A DNA stretch of 64,000 bases. Source: Thalassobius vesicularis. GTDB lineage: Bacteria; Pseudomonadota; Alphaproteobacteria; Rhodobacterales; Rhodobacteraceae. Shown here in pieces: positions 45,443-53,697 of this stretch. The number at the start of each line of letters is the position of its first letter. The first letter of the stretch is position 1. The DNA lies in assembly GCF_004799325.1 (NCBI RefSeq), contig NZ_SSMD01000003.1, forward strand, positions 372,001-436,000. Direction: 5' to 3'. A program made the translations under genes and the position numbers. Under the pieces are notes generated by a model. The model ran no database searches. It saw only the letters and a list, made by a program, of their open reading frames with translations, and had not been told where the DNA came from.

Positions 45443-45982
45443 ATGCCACAGCGTCCTTATGTCATTGACGAAATGATCTCGGCCAAGCAGATCGCAGCCC
45501 GGATCGAGGAGCTGGCCAGCGAAATCCGCGCCGAATACTCCGATACCGACAAGCTGGTCGTTGTCGGTCTGTTGCGCGGCAGTTTCGTCTTTATCGCCGA
45601 TCTGGTGCGCGAACTGGACCTGCCGGTCGAGGTCGATTTCCTCGAGGCGTCATCCTACGGCAATGCCACCGAAAGCTCACGAGAAGTGCGCATTCTCAAG
45701 GACTTGCGCGGCGAGATCGAAGGCCGCGACGTGCTGGTGGTCGAGGATATCGTCGACACCGGTTATACGCTGAAACATGTGCGCCACCTGTTGTCAGGCC
45801 GCGCCCCGCGCAAGCTGAAGATCATCGCCCTGCTGGACAAACCCGCCCGGCGCGAGGTGGACATCAAGGCCGACTGGATCGGCTTTTCCATCCCGGACGA
45901 ATTTGTCGTGGGCTACGGCATTGATTTCGCGCAAAGAAACCGCAACCTGCCCTATATCGGCAAGGTCCGGTTCACCGAATAA
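45443..45982 (+). CDS. hpt: Hypoxanthine phosphoribosyltransferase
   Basis: 179 residues from the ATG at 45443 (AAGGGGGTG upstream). PRPP-binding motif [12 protein letters not shown], the flexible loop region [12 protein letters not shown], and the hypoxanthine-contact region [32 protein letters not shown] are all typical. It salvages hypoxanthine/guanine to IMP/GMP, feeding GuaB/GuaA. The stop codon overlaps the start of a small membrane-protein gene by one base (TAATG). Confidence 0.95.
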   Translation: MPQRPYVIDEMISAKQIAARIEELASEIRAEYSDTDKLVVVGLLRGSFVFIADLVRELDLPVEVDFLEASSYGNATESSREVRILKDLRGEIEGRDVLVVEDIVDTGYTLKHVRHLLSGRAPRKLKIIALLDKPARREVDIKADWIGFSIPDEFVVGYGIDFAQRNRNLPYIGKVRFTE

Positions 45983-46143
45983 TGCTGCGCTTTGTGCGAA
46001 TGGCGAAATGGGCGCGCCGGCCGGCCTCGGCCAAACGGGTGCGTCTGGTTCTGATCGTTCTAGCGCTATGTCTGGCGCTGGCCACGATCGAACGCTGGAT
46101 CGGCTGGCCCGCCTTTCTGACCGTGCAAAAGCTGCCGCGCTAG
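45982..46143 (+). CDS. 53-residue single-helix membrane peptide coupled to hpt
   Basis: ATG overlaps the hpt stop by one base, giving [19 protein letters not shown], a hydrophobic helix VRLVLIVLALCLALATI, then ERWIGWPAFLTVQKLPR and TAG. A strongly basic N-terminus before one helix predicts an inner-membrane protein with its N-terminus inside. The four-base overlap with the convergent LysR gene and the tight coupling to hpt argue for a real gene. Function unknown. Confidence 0.65.
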   Translation: MLRFVRMAKWARRPASAKRVRLVLIVLALCLALATIERWIGWPAFLTVQKLPR

Positions 46144-46994
46144 GCGTCCAAACGCGCCAGTTCGGCCCTCAGATAGCTGACAAGACGCGCCCGTACGGTG
46201 CGGATGCGGGGCAGATCGACCAGTTCGGCGTGGCCAGCCACCCAAAGCGGCACCGACATCTCGGGCGCGATACCGGGCAGTCGCACCAGCCCCTCGGCGC
46301 GGTCCCCCAGCAGCGTGGGCAGCACCGCGCGGCCCATCCCCTCTTGCACCATGCGGGTCATCGCCACGAAGCTGTCGGCAGCCCCCACGATCTGCTCGGG
46401 AGAGACGGCCTCGGCCAGCCACACCGCTGGCAAAGAGCGTTGCAGCACACCGCCAAGCCCCAGCCACAGGTTCGGCGCGCCGGGTCGGGCATAGACGGCA
46501 AAGCTGAGCCGCCCGACCGCCTCGCCCACCATGTCATCCGGCAGGTTTTTGGCCGGACGCACCGTGATGTCCGCCTGCATCCGCGAAAAATCCAGATGGG
46601 CGTTGCTGCATAACAGGTCGATCCGCAACTGGCGCGCACGCCGGTTGATCCGCGCGGCAAAGCCCGGCAGCACCGTGGTGCAGATCGTATCGGTCGACGA
46701 CACCCGCACCACGCCGCTCAGCTGCACCTGACCGCCGCGCATCAGGCGCTGGACGGATTGCACGGCGGCACCAACCTCTCGCGCGGCCTCCAGCACGCGG
46801 ACCCGGTCGGGCAACACGGTATAGCCCTGCGCGCTGCGGGCGAAAACCGGCCCGCCGTTCTGCTGCTCGAACGAGGCGATGCGGCGCTGGACGGTGGCGT
46901 GGTTGACCCCCAGCTCTCGGGCGGCGGCGGACAGCGACCCGTGATCCATCACCGCCAGCACAAACCGAAGATCATCCCAGGATTGCCTGTGCAT
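46140..46994 (-). CDS. LysR-family transcriptional regulator
   Basis: 284 residues. N-terminal winged helix (WDDLRFVLAVMDHGSLSAAARELGVNHATVQRRIASFEQQNG); the HATVQRR variant is common in LysR proteins whose target is a neighbouring transporter or enzyme. The C-terminal periplasmic-binding-like effector domain starts near residue 90. Divergent from the cytochrome c556-like gene with a 96-base gap holding TGAGT/ACTCA symmetric sites, so that gene is the likely target. Effector unknown. Confidence 0.9.
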   Translation of the reverse strand: MHRQSWDDLRFVLAVMDHGSLSAAARELGVNHATVQRRIASFEQQNGGPVFARSAQGYTVLPDRVRVLEAAREVGAAVQSVQRLMRGGQVQLSGVVRVSSTDTICTTVLPGFAARINRRARQLRIDLLCSNAHLDFSRMQADITVRPAKNLPDDMVGEAVGRLSFAVYARPGAPNLWLGLGGVLQRSLPAVWLAEAVSPEQIVGAADSFVAMTRMVQEGMGRAVLPTLLGDRAEGLVRLPGIAPEMSVPLWVAGHAELVDLPRIRTVRARLVSYLRAELARLDA

Positions 46995-47031
46995 AAATCG
47001 TCTATCCCTTTGCAGAAATGCTAGGTATCAA

Positions 47032-47071
47032 TGAGTTTACTCACATGTATACTCGTTCCACCAGTCTGAGT
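47032..47071. promoter_or_regulatory. TGAGT/ACTCA inverted sites between LysR and cytochrome genes
   Basis: TGAGT-TT-ACTCA (47032-47043) is a perfect inverted repeat. ACTC (47051-47054) and TGAGT (47067-47071) repeat the half-sites as a second, wider inverted pair. The position between divergent promoters fits LysR-type recognition and activation sites. Confidence 0.5.
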
Positions 47072-47090
47072 TTTCCCCGGAGTGACCATT

Positions 47091-47570
47091 ATGAAGAAGA
47101 TCACGACCATTCTGACCGCCACGATCCTTGCCTCGGCCATCGGGGCCGGCGCGCAGGCCGAAAGCCATGTGGACAAGGCCGTTGCCGGTGCCATCGCGGC
47201 GCGGCAGGCAACGATGAAGCTCTATGCCTTCAACCTTGGCTTGCTGGGTGGCATGGCGAAGGGCGAGGTTGCCTATGACGCCGCCGCCGCATCCGGTGCG
47301 GCGAACAACATCGCGCTGCTGACGCAGCTGAACCAGATGGCGATGTGGCCCGAAGGCTCGGACGAGATGAGCGTTGACGGCACCCGTGCGCTGTCCGACA
47401 TCTGGTCGAACATGGCGGATGTGATGGCCAAGGGCACCGCCCTGAGCGACGCCGCAGCGACCATGCAGGCCGAAGCGGGCAAAGGCCTGCCCGAGTTGCA
47501 AGCCGCGATGGGCGCGGTTGGCGGGGCCTGCGGGGCCTGCCACAAGGCCTATCGCGCGCCCGAGAAGTAA
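47091..47570 (+). CDS. Cytochrome c'/c556-type monohaem cytochrome
   Basis: 159 residues from the ATG at 47091; GGAG sits eight bases upstream and the frame also offers a GTG three codons before. Signal peptide about 1-22 (ending GAQAE). One haem site near the C-terminus, CGACHK (C147, C150, H151), as in the four-helix class II cytochromes c. A periplasmic electron carrier or ligand-binding protein; it precedes a dihaem cytochrome by 18 bases, likely one operon. Confidence 0.9.
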   Translation: MKKITTILTATILASAIGAGAQAESHVDKAVAGAIAARQATMKLYAFNLGLLGGMAKGEVAYDAAAASGAANNIALLTQLNQMAMWPEGSDEMSVDGTRALSDIWSNMADVMAKGTALSDAAATMQAEAGKGLPELQAAMGAVGGACGACHKAYRAPEK

Positions 47571-47588
47571 TCGGAACGGCATTCATCC

Positions 47589-48467
47589 ATGCGCGGCAAG
47601 ATCCTGAATATCGCGATCATGCTGGTCCTTCTGACAGGGGCGGCAGCCTATCTGCTGACCGCCCCCAAGCGCGTGGATGTGGCCACCTTTGCGGGCCTGA
47701 CCGGGGATGCTGCGCATGGCGCGCAGGTGTTCAACGCGGCGGGCTGTGCTTCGTGCCATACGGCACCGGATGCGCAGCGATCTGATCGGCCGATCCTGTC
47801 GGGCGGTCGTACGTTTCCCAGCGATTTTGGTACGTTCCGGGCGCCCAACATCTCTCCGGACCTTGCCGAAGGGATCGGGGCGTGGAGCGTGATTGATCTG
47901 GCCAATGCGATGATGCACGGCACCTCGCCCGAGGGTCAGCACTATTACCCGGCTTTTCCCTACACGACCTACACCCGCGCCGCTCCGCAGGATATTGCCG
48001 ACCTGTTCGCCTATCTGAAAACGCTGCCGCCCAGTGCCACGCCCAGTCAGCCGCACGATGTCGGATTTCCGTTCAACATCCGTCGCGCCTTGGGAGGATG
48101 GAAGCTGTTGTTCTTCCGCGACACCTGGATCACCCCGGCCACGCCCGAGGCCGAGCGCGGGCGCTATCTGGTCGAGGCGTTGGGCCATTGCGGCGAATGC
48201 CACACCCCGCGCAACGCGCTTGGCGGGCTGGACTATGCGAACTGGCTGACCGGCGCACCGAACCCATCGGGCAAGGGCAAGATCCCCAACATCACCCCCG
48301 CCGTGCTGGACTGGTCCGAGGCTGATCTGGTCGAGTATTTCACCAGCGGCTTCACCCCCGACTATGACAGCGCGGGCGGTGAGATGGCCGAGGTGGTGCA
48401 GAACCTGTCGAAACTGCCCGTAGAGGACAGGCAGGCGATTGCCGCCTACCTGAAATCCCTGCCCTAG
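47589..48467 (+). CDS. Membrane-anchored dihaem cytochrome c
   Basis: 292 residues. N-terminal hydrophobic anchor (about 6-24), then two cytochrome c domains with haem sites CASCH (C53, C56, H57) and CGECH (C201, C204, H205); methionine ligands probably lie downstream of each (for example GEMAEVVQNLSKL). The form is that of the cytochrome subunits of periplasmic dehydrogenases such as alcohol or aldehyde dehydrogenases, but no dehydrogenase is next to it. Its stop overlaps the convergent cupin gene by four bases. Confidence 0.88.
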   Translation: MRGKILNIAIMLVLLTGAAAYLLTAPKRVDVATFAGLTGDAAHGAQVFNAAGCASCHTAPDAQRSDRPILSGGRTFPSDFGTFRAPNISPDLAEGIGAWSVIDLANAMMHGTSPEGQHYYPAFPYTTYTRAAPQDIADLFAYLKTLPPSATPSQPHDVGFPFNIRRALGGWKLLFFRDTWITPATPEAERGRYLVEALGHCGECHTPRNALGGLDYANWLTGAPNPSGKGKIPNITPAVLDWSEADLVEYFTSGFTPDYDSAGGEMAEVVQNLSKLPVEDRQAIAAYLKSLP

Positions 48468-48799
48468 CGTTTCAGCTTGTAGCGGTCGCCTTCTTCGAAC
48501 ACGTCGATGGCTTTCAGCCCAGCCGGAATCTTGGCGCTGTGCACGACATGCGGCGGGATATTGTAGGTGTCACCGCGCCGGTAGATGCGGGTTTCGTCGC
48601 CGATCGTCAGTTCCAGCTCGCCCTCCAGCACGGTGCCCCATTGGCCCAGATGTGAATGCGGCGGCAGGACCACATCCTTGTGGAAGTGGAAGAACACGAC
48701 CATCCCGTCCTCGGACGCGATGGCGCGGATCGTCACATCGTCCTCGGAAAAGGGGGTTTCCAGCCCCGGCAGGCGCTTGATGAAATCGGCGTAGTCCAT
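48464..48799 (-). CDS. Cupin-domain protein
   Basis: 111 residues forming one cupin barrel: FHFHKDVVLPPHSHLGQWGTVLEGELELTIGDE carries the HxH...E metal motif, and GDTYNIPPHVVHSAKIPAG the second histidine. Function unknown: could be an isomerase, oxygenase or binding protein. It lies two bases after lipA and is probably co-transcribed. Confidence 0.85.
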   Translation of the reverse strand: MDYADFIKRLPGLETPFSEDDVTIRAIASEDGMVVFFHFHKDVVLPPHSHLGQWGTVLEGELELTIGDETRIYRRGDTYNIPPHVVHSAKIPAGLKAIDVFEEGDRYKLKR

Positions 48800-48801
48800 A
48801 A

Positions 48802-49761
48802 TCAGCTCAGCCCCAGTTTCTTCATCCGGTTCTCGCGCAGACGCGCAAAATCGTCGCCCGCATGGTAGGACGAGCGCGTCAGCGGCGTGGCCGAGACCAT
48901 CAGGAAGCCCTTGCCATAGGCGGCTTTCTCGTAGGCCTTGAACTCATCCGGGTGCACGAAACGGTCCACCGCGTGGTGTTTCGGCGTCGGTTGCAGGTAC
49001 TGGCCGATGGTCAGAAAGTCGATATCGGCGGCGCGCATGTCGTCCATGATCTGGTGCACCGCTTGCTTGTCCTCGCCAAGGCCGACCATGATGCCGGATT
49101 TGGTGAACATGGTCGGGTCCAGCTCTTTCACCCGTTGCAGCAGACGCAGCGAGTGGAAGTAGCGCGCACCGGGGCGCACCGAGGGGTACAGGCCCGGCAC
49201 GGTTTCCAGGTTGTGGTTGAACACGTCAGGCTTGGCGGCGACGACCACCTCCAGCACCTCGGGGGCGCATTTGAGGAAGTCGGGGGTCAGCACCTCGATC
49301 GTCGTCTCGGGGCTGCGGTGGCGGACGGCGCGGATGGTCTGGGCGAAATGCTCGGCACCGCCGTCCTCCAGATCGTCGCGGTCAACCGAGGTGATGACGA
49401 CGTGTTTCAGCCCCAGCTTGGCCACGGCATCGGCGACGCGGCCCGGTTCGAACAGGTCCAGCGCATTCGGCTTGCCGGTGGCGATGTTACAGAAGGTACA
49501 GCCGCGGGTACAGATATCGCCCATGATCATCATGGTGGCGTGGCCCTGGCTCCAGCATTCACCGGCGTTGGGGCAGCCCGCCTCTTCGCAGACGGTGACC
49601 AGCTTGTTGTCGCGCATGATCTTGTGGGTCTGCTTGTAGCCCTCGGACACGGGTGCCTTCACGCGGATCCAGTCAGGTTTCTTGGGCTGGGCATTGTCCG
49701 GGCGATGGGCCTTTTCGGGGTGTCGCTGTTCGGGGATCTTCAGGTCACGCACGTCAGTCAT
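48802..49761 (-). CDS. lipA: Lipoyl synthase
   Basis: 319 residues. Auxiliary [4Fe-4S] cysteines C58, C63, C69 ([12 protein letters not shown]) and radical SAM cysteines C84, C88, C91 (CTRGCTFC) are complete. The C-terminal RSSYHAGDD contains the conserved RSSYHA serine ligand. It inserts two sulfurs into octanoyl groups on E2 and H proteins. The cupin gene follows directly. Confidence 0.97.
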   Translation of the reverse strand: MTDVRDLKIPEQRHPEKAHRPDNAQPKKPDWIRVKAPVSEGYKQTHKIMRDNKLVTVCEEAGCPNAGECWSQGHATMMIMGDICTRGCTFCNIATGKPNALDLFEPGRVADAVAKLGLKHVVITSVDRDDLEDGGAEHFAQTIRAVRHRSPETTIEVLTPDFLKCAPEVLEVVVAAKPDVFNHNLETVPGLYPSVRPGARYFHSLRLLQRVKELDPTMFTKSGIMVGLGEDKQAVHQIMDDMRAADIDFLTIGQYLQPTPKHHAVDRFVHPDEFKAYEKAAYGKGFLMVSATPLTRSSYHAGDDFARLRENRMKKLGLS

Positions 49762-49897
49762 CCTGCTATTGATTGGACGAAAGTATAAGGCTTACGCAAG
49801 GCAAGCGCCAGTTCCTGAAAACGCCACCATTGTCGCAACGCTGCAAGGCAGAACATTTTAGTTATAGATCATACGCTTACCACGTTATCCACAAGTA

Positions 49898-49912
49898 ATA
49901 GAAGAACTTTAT
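49898..49912. promoter_or_regulatory. Possible OxyR half-site upstream of the peroxiredoxin gene
   Basis: ATAG (49898-49901), seven bases, then TTAT (49909-49912): seven of eight positions match the ATAG-N7-CTAT element of OxyR sites. A second ATAG occurs at 49864 but not at the correct 22-base phase. The 240-base gap between lipA and the peroxiredoxin gene is AT-rich and otherwise featureless, so the promoter is expected here. Confidence 0.3.
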
Positions 49913-50001
49913 CTGTTTGCTACCGCAGAAAACCCCCTTGGATCGTATTTTGAATCGTTATAAGTTCGCACCAAATCAACCCTTCTACCGGAGATACCGC
50001 C

Positions 50002-50553
50002 ATGCAAGCTGGCCTGAAACTGCCCGACGTCACCTTCCGTACCCGCGTCCGCGACGAGTCCGTCGGTGGCCCGAACCCGTTCCGCTGGCAGGACATGACC
50101 ACCGCCGACTACTTTGCTGGCAAGCGCGTGATCCTGTTCTCGCTGCCCGGCGCGTTCACCCCGACCTGCTCGACCTACCAGCTGCCCGGCTTTGAAAAAA
50201 TGGCCGCCGAGTTCGCCGAAAAAGGCATCGACGAGATCTACTGCATGTCGGTCAACGACAGCTTCGTGATGAACAAGTGGGCGCAGGATCAGGGCCTGGC
50301 CAACGTCAAGGTCATCCCCGATGGGTCGGGCGAATTCACCCGCAAGGTCGGCATGCTGGTCGCCAAGGACAACCTGGGCTTTGGTATGCGCTCGTGGCGC
50401 TATGCGGCCATCATCAACAACGGTATCGTCGAAGCCTGGTTCGAAGAGCCCGGCCGCGCCGACAACTTCGGTGCCGACCCCTATGGCGAAAGCTCGCCCG
50501 AGAACCTGATGCGTTACCTGGACGCGCAGGCAACCGGCGTTGCTGCCGAGTAA
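50002..50553 (+). CDS. Prx5-type peroxiredoxin
   Basis: 183 residues. The peroxidatic cysteine is C56 in SLPGAFTPTCSTYQLPGF, the Prx5/AhpE-like signature. No fused glutaredoxin domain and no clear resolving cysteine is present, so reduction depends on an external thiol. It detoxifies peroxides in the cytoplasm. Its 3' neighbour, on the other strand, is an OxyR-type regulator. Confidence 0.93.
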   Translation: MQAGLKLPDVTFRTRVRDESVGGPNPFRWQDMTTADYFAGKRVILFSLPGAFTPTCSTYQLPGFEKMAAEFAEKGIDEIYCMSVNDSFVMNKWAQDQGLANVKVIPDGSGEFTRKVGMLVAKDNLGFGMRSWRYAAIINNGIVEAWFEEPGRADNFGADPYGESSPENLMRYLDAQATGVAAE

Positions 50554-50574
50554 TCCTCGGTTCGACTGAATTGG

Positions 50575-50604
50575 AAAGGTCCGTGCATCCGCGCGGGCCT
50601 TTTT
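50575..50604 (+). terminator. Terminator between peroxiredoxin and oxyR
   Basis: AAAGGTCCG (50575-50583) and CGGGCCTTT (50594-50602) with a run of T; works in both directions between convergent genes. Confidence 0.75.
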
Positions 50605-51536
50605 CATTGCGGCTGGTCTGCGCGCGCCGTCTGGATCAGCTGGCTGCCGGTGCGGCGCAGCACCTCGGCCAGATCGGAGAACCAGCCGTCATCGACCGAG
50701 GACGCCCGTCGCACCAGACCGATGGTTCGAAACGGCTCGGGCGCGGTAAAGCGCATCAGGTGCATCCCCGGCGCGGCCTGACGCTCGGCCAGAGCGGCCA
50801 TTTCAGGCATCAACGTCAGCCCGAACCCCGCCGCCACCAGCCGCGTCAGCGTCGCGAGCGAGGATGCGCCCATGTTGATCTGCGCGTGCCCCCTGCCCTG
50901 ACCACAGACCTCCAGAGCCTGATCGGTCAGGCAGTGGCCATCCTCAAGCAACAGCAATTGCGCGGGCCGCAGGGCCGTCGGGCGCAGCGTCTCGGCCGAA
51001 CCCAGTGCCGCCAGTTGCGCCTGTGTGCCGGCCAGCAGGAACCGGTCCTCGAACAGCGGCTCGGCGACCAGCCCATCCTCGATCACCGGCAGGGCCATGA
51101 CGGCGGCATCCAGCTGGCCGGATTTCAGCGCCTCCAGCAGCCGAACGGTTTTCGCCTCTTGCACTTGGACATCCAGATGGATGTCGCGCGCCCGAAGCGC
51201 CGCCAAGGCACCGGGCAGCAGGTATGGCGCAATCGTCGGGATCACCCCCAGCGCCAGACGCCCGGACAGACCGCCCTTCCACCGGGCGGTCTCCTCTAGG
51301 GCGCGCACCTCGTTCAGCACACGCATCGCCTGGTCCAGCACACGGCGGCCAAAGGGGGTCAGCCGCACCTCGCGCGCCTGCCGTTCGACCAGCGCGCCGC
51401 CCAAGGTCGCCTCCAACTCGCGGATCTGCACCGACAGCGCGGGCTGAGAGATATGCACTGCCTCAGCCGCGCGCCCGAAATGGCGGTGCTCGGCCAGAGC
51501 CTGGAAATACTGAAGTTGTCGAAGGGTCACGCTCAT
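50604..51536 (-). CDS. oxyR: OxyR hydrogen peroxide-sensing LysR regulator
   Basis: 310 residues from the ATG at 51536 (MSVTLRQLQYFQALAEHRHFGRAAEAVHISQPALSVQIRELE); a TTG two codons upstream is possible. The effector domain holds GHCLTDQALEVC with C202 and C211, nine residues apart as in E. coli OxyR (C199/C208), so peroxide-driven disulfide switching is expected. It is convergent with the peroxiredoxin gene. Confidence 0.88.
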   Translation of the reverse strand: MSVTLRQLQYFQALAEHRHFGRAAEAVHISQPALSVQIRELEATLGGALVERQAREVRLTPFGRRVLDQAMRVLNEVRALEETARWKGGLSGRLALGVIPTIAPYLLPGALAALRARDIHLDVQVQEAKTVRLLEALKSGQLDAAVMALPVIEDGLVAEPLFEDRFLLAGTQAQLAALGSAETLRPTALRPAQLLLLEDGHCLTDQALEVCGQGRGHAQINMGASSLATLTRLVAAGFGLTLMPEMAALAERQAAPGMHLMRFTAPEPFRTIGLVRRASSVDDGWFSDLAEVLRRTGSQLIQTARADQPQ

Positions 51537-51640
51537 AGCCAAGGGTTATCACTTTGGCCCATTGGCGGAAATCCTGATTATCGCAATTGAACCCCCTTGC
51601 AGGGTCAGTATTCTGAACCCGACCACACGGAAGGACCGCC

Positions 51641-52348
51641 ATGGAGCGCCCAAACGCGATGTCCCACCTTCGGGACTACCTCAAGCAGATCATCTTTGGC
51701 GGCAATGACGGGATCGTCACGACCTTTGCCATCGTCGCGGGCTTTGCGGGGGCCAACGCGGACGGGGTTTCGCAGGTTGGCGCGCTGGCCGTGCTGATCT
51801 TTGGCCTGGCCAACCTGTTCGCCGACGCGGTGTCGATGGGATTGGGGGAGTTTCTGTCCTCACGCTCGGCGCATGATCTGTACCGGGCGCGTCGTCTGCG
51901 GCGGGTGAAGGCGATCACGCATTTCCCAGAGGCCGAGATTGTTTCGCTATCAGAAACATTTCAGCACAAGGGGCTGAGCCCGGACAAAGCCCGCGCCGTA
52001 TCCGAGGCGCTGACATCTTCGCCGCAACTGATGGCCGAAATGCTGCTGTGTCACAAACACGGGGTACAGCCGCCAGAGGATGACAACCCCGGCATAAACG
52101 GGATCGTCACCTTCGTTTCCTTTGTCATTTTCGGGTTCCTGCCGCTGGTGCCCTATGTCCTGCGCGAGGCCGACGATCTGAGCCTGTCGCTGTCGGTCGC
52201 CGCCACCCTGACGGCCCTGACCGGGCTGGGCATCCTGCGCTGGACGGCGACGGGTGACAAACCGAGTGCTGCCATTTTGGAAACAGTTGGCGTAGGGTCT
52301 GCCTGTGCTGCCGTCGCGTATCTGGTGGGCTGGCTGGTCGGCGGTTAA
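51641..52348 (+). CDS. VIT1/CCC1-family iron or manganese transporter
   Basis: 235 residues. DYLKQIIFGGNDGIVTTFAIVAGFAGA and LIFGLANLFADAVSMGLGEFLSSRSAHDLYRARRLR are the family signature, with the metal-binding loop (EAEIVSLSETFQHKGLSPDKARAVSEALTSSPQLMAEMLL) between helices 2 and 3, then three more helices. It removes Fe2+ or Mn2+ from the cytoplasm, which suits the peroxide-stress neighbourhood. The stop overlaps the convergent DUF6456 gene by four bases. Confidence 0.9.
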   Translation: MERPNAMSHLRDYLKQIIFGGNDGIVTTFAIVAGFAGANADGVSQVGALAVLIFGLANLFADAVSMGLGEFLSSRSAHDLYRARRLRRVKAITHFPEAEIVSLSETFQHKGLSPDKARAVSEALTSSPQLMAEMLLCHKHGVQPPEDDNPGINGIVTFVSFVIFGFLPLVPYVLREADDLSLSLSVAATLTALTGLGILRWTATGDKPSAAILETVGVGSACAAVAYLVGWLVGG

Positions 52349-53451
52349 CCGATCAGCTGCCCCGCGCGGCCCATCCCCTCGTAGTGCCGTTTCAGCCGTT
52401 GCAAGGCGATCCGCAGCACGATCTTGCCCGAGCGCGCCGACCAGCCCATGCGTTTTTCGGCGGTCTCCAGCCCCTCCAGATAGCAGCAGCAGCGCAGGGC
52501 GACATCGCCCAGACCCGGCCCCAAATCCCGCAGCGCCGAGGCGAGCCGGTCGCGCGCGGCACCGTAATTGCCACTTCCCGGGGCATATCCCCCGTCGCGA
52601 CCGGTCAGGAATCGTTCCCAATTCTGGGTGACATTCGGGCCGATCTGGGCGAGCTCGAAATCCTCACGCAGGCGCTCGCCAGCGGCCACAAGGCCCGGGG
52701 TCAGGAACGGCTCTCCGTTCTTCTCGCGGCGGCGCGCGAGCAGCGTCAAAGGCGACTCGGGGGCGGAATACCTTGTTCTACCACGGTTTTCTACGGCCTC
52801 GAACCGGGTCGAGGACATGTCGAACCCGACCGGAGCCTCTGCAAATCCGTGGCTGGCTGGCGTTTCAGAGTGCGCCGTCATTTGGCTCAGCGCCGCCCGG
52901 CCCTCGGCGGTGATGACATAGCGCGCGATCCGGCCCTGGGTCTTGCAGGTGATCCATTCCTTCAACGCAAGCGCCTGCGCAACTTCGCGATCCACCACGG
53001 CGGTGCGCAGGGTCGTGCCGCTTTTGCTGTCCTTGACCACGACGGCCTTTTCCATGTCCTGAGCCACGGCCAGAACGGCGCCCGCTTCGGTCAGGCGCCT
53101 CAGGATGCGGCAGGATTCGCGGTCAAGATCCTGCACCTCGGGTTGAGACGGGAAAGGCGTGGGTTTGGTCATTCGTGCGGGCTCCGATTGGCTGTTCCGG
53201 GACACAGGGATGGCGTCTGGAAACAATTGGCGGCCAAGGCGGCACAGCGCCTCGTCTACCAGCTGGTCCTCGCGCCGGCTTTCCAGTTTTCGGATCTGCC
53301 GCAGGACAGTTGACGCATGGCATCCCGCCTGACGGGCCAGGGCGCGGATGGGCTGGCCGGTTTCCGTATGCGCAAGGTAACGCACGGCGGTTTCGGGCAC
53401 CCAGGACGGCACCGGCATCGTGACACATTCAGTCAAGCACGAGCGGGACAT
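52345..53451 (-). CDS. Helix-turn-helix protein with C-terminal DUF6456 domain; candidate GafA-like regulator
   Basis: 368 residues from the ATG at 53451 (TGGAG upstream). The N-terminus (about 20-60: AVRYLAHTETGQPIRALARQAGCHASTVLRQIRKLESRR) is a helix-turn-helix resembling DnaA domain IV or resolvase-type DNA-binding units. The middle (about 110-180) looks like a winged segment (GRIARYVITAEGRAALSQM). The C-terminal 140 residues (PLTLLARRREKNGEPFLTPGLVAAGERLREDFELAQIG...) fit DUF6456. This architecture resembles GafA, the direct activator of gene transfer agent genes in Rhodobacter capsulatus; the match is from memory of the family and is not proven here. Divergent from a DUF6477 gene. Confidence 0.7.
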   Translation of the reverse strand: MSRSCLTECVTMPVPSWVPETAVRYLAHTETGQPIRALARQAGCHASTVLRQIRKLESRREDQLVDEALCRLGRQLFPDAIPVSRNSQSEPARMTKPTPFPSQPEVQDLDRESCRILRRLTEAGAVLAVAQDMEKAVVVKDSKSGTTLRTAVVDREVAQALALKEWITCKTQGRIARYVITAEGRAALSQMTAHSETPASHGFAEAPVGFDMSSTRFEAVENRGRTRYSAPESPLTLLARRREKNGEPFLTPGLVAAGERLREDFELAQIGPNVTQNWERFLTGRDGGYAPGSGNYGAARDRLASALRDLGPGLGDVALRCCCYLEGLETAEKRMGWSARSGKIVLRIALQRLKRHYEGMGRAGQLIG

Positions 53452-53553
53452 AGTGGCTCCATTTAGGTCAACATAACTGTCTTGGAAGTCCCCTGTTTTT
53501 CCCCAGACTTACCCCCAAGCACACCTCGCAACCTAGAGGTGCAAAAGTTACCT

Positions 53554-53567
53554 GACAGTTAACAGTT
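53554..53567. promoter_or_regulatory. ACAGTT direct repeat in the DUF6456-DUF6477 divergent region
   Basis: ACAGTT occurs at 53555 and 53562 (seven-base period), and the reverse complement AACTGTC lies at 53475-53481 near the DUF6456 start. All three sit in a 246-base AT-rich gap between two divergent genes. Candidate activator or repressor site; no full CtrA site (TTAA-N7-TTAA) was found. Confidence 0.35.
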
Positions 53568-53697
53568 TCCGATTTGGCAATAATTGTTTCTAAATCGTGA
53601 ACAACCAACCAACCCTCCGTTCGCCGCGACACGCAAAAGCGCAACACTACCCAAGCGTGTGCAATACATTCGGGACCCAAACTGAACGGAGGCCACC

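Noticed and set aside
49885-49893. A perfect TTATCCACA DnaA box upstream of the peroxiredoxin gene
   Set aside because: It is a single copy. One exact nine-base match on either strand of a 64 kb window is near chance expectation, and no replication-origin genes are nearby.
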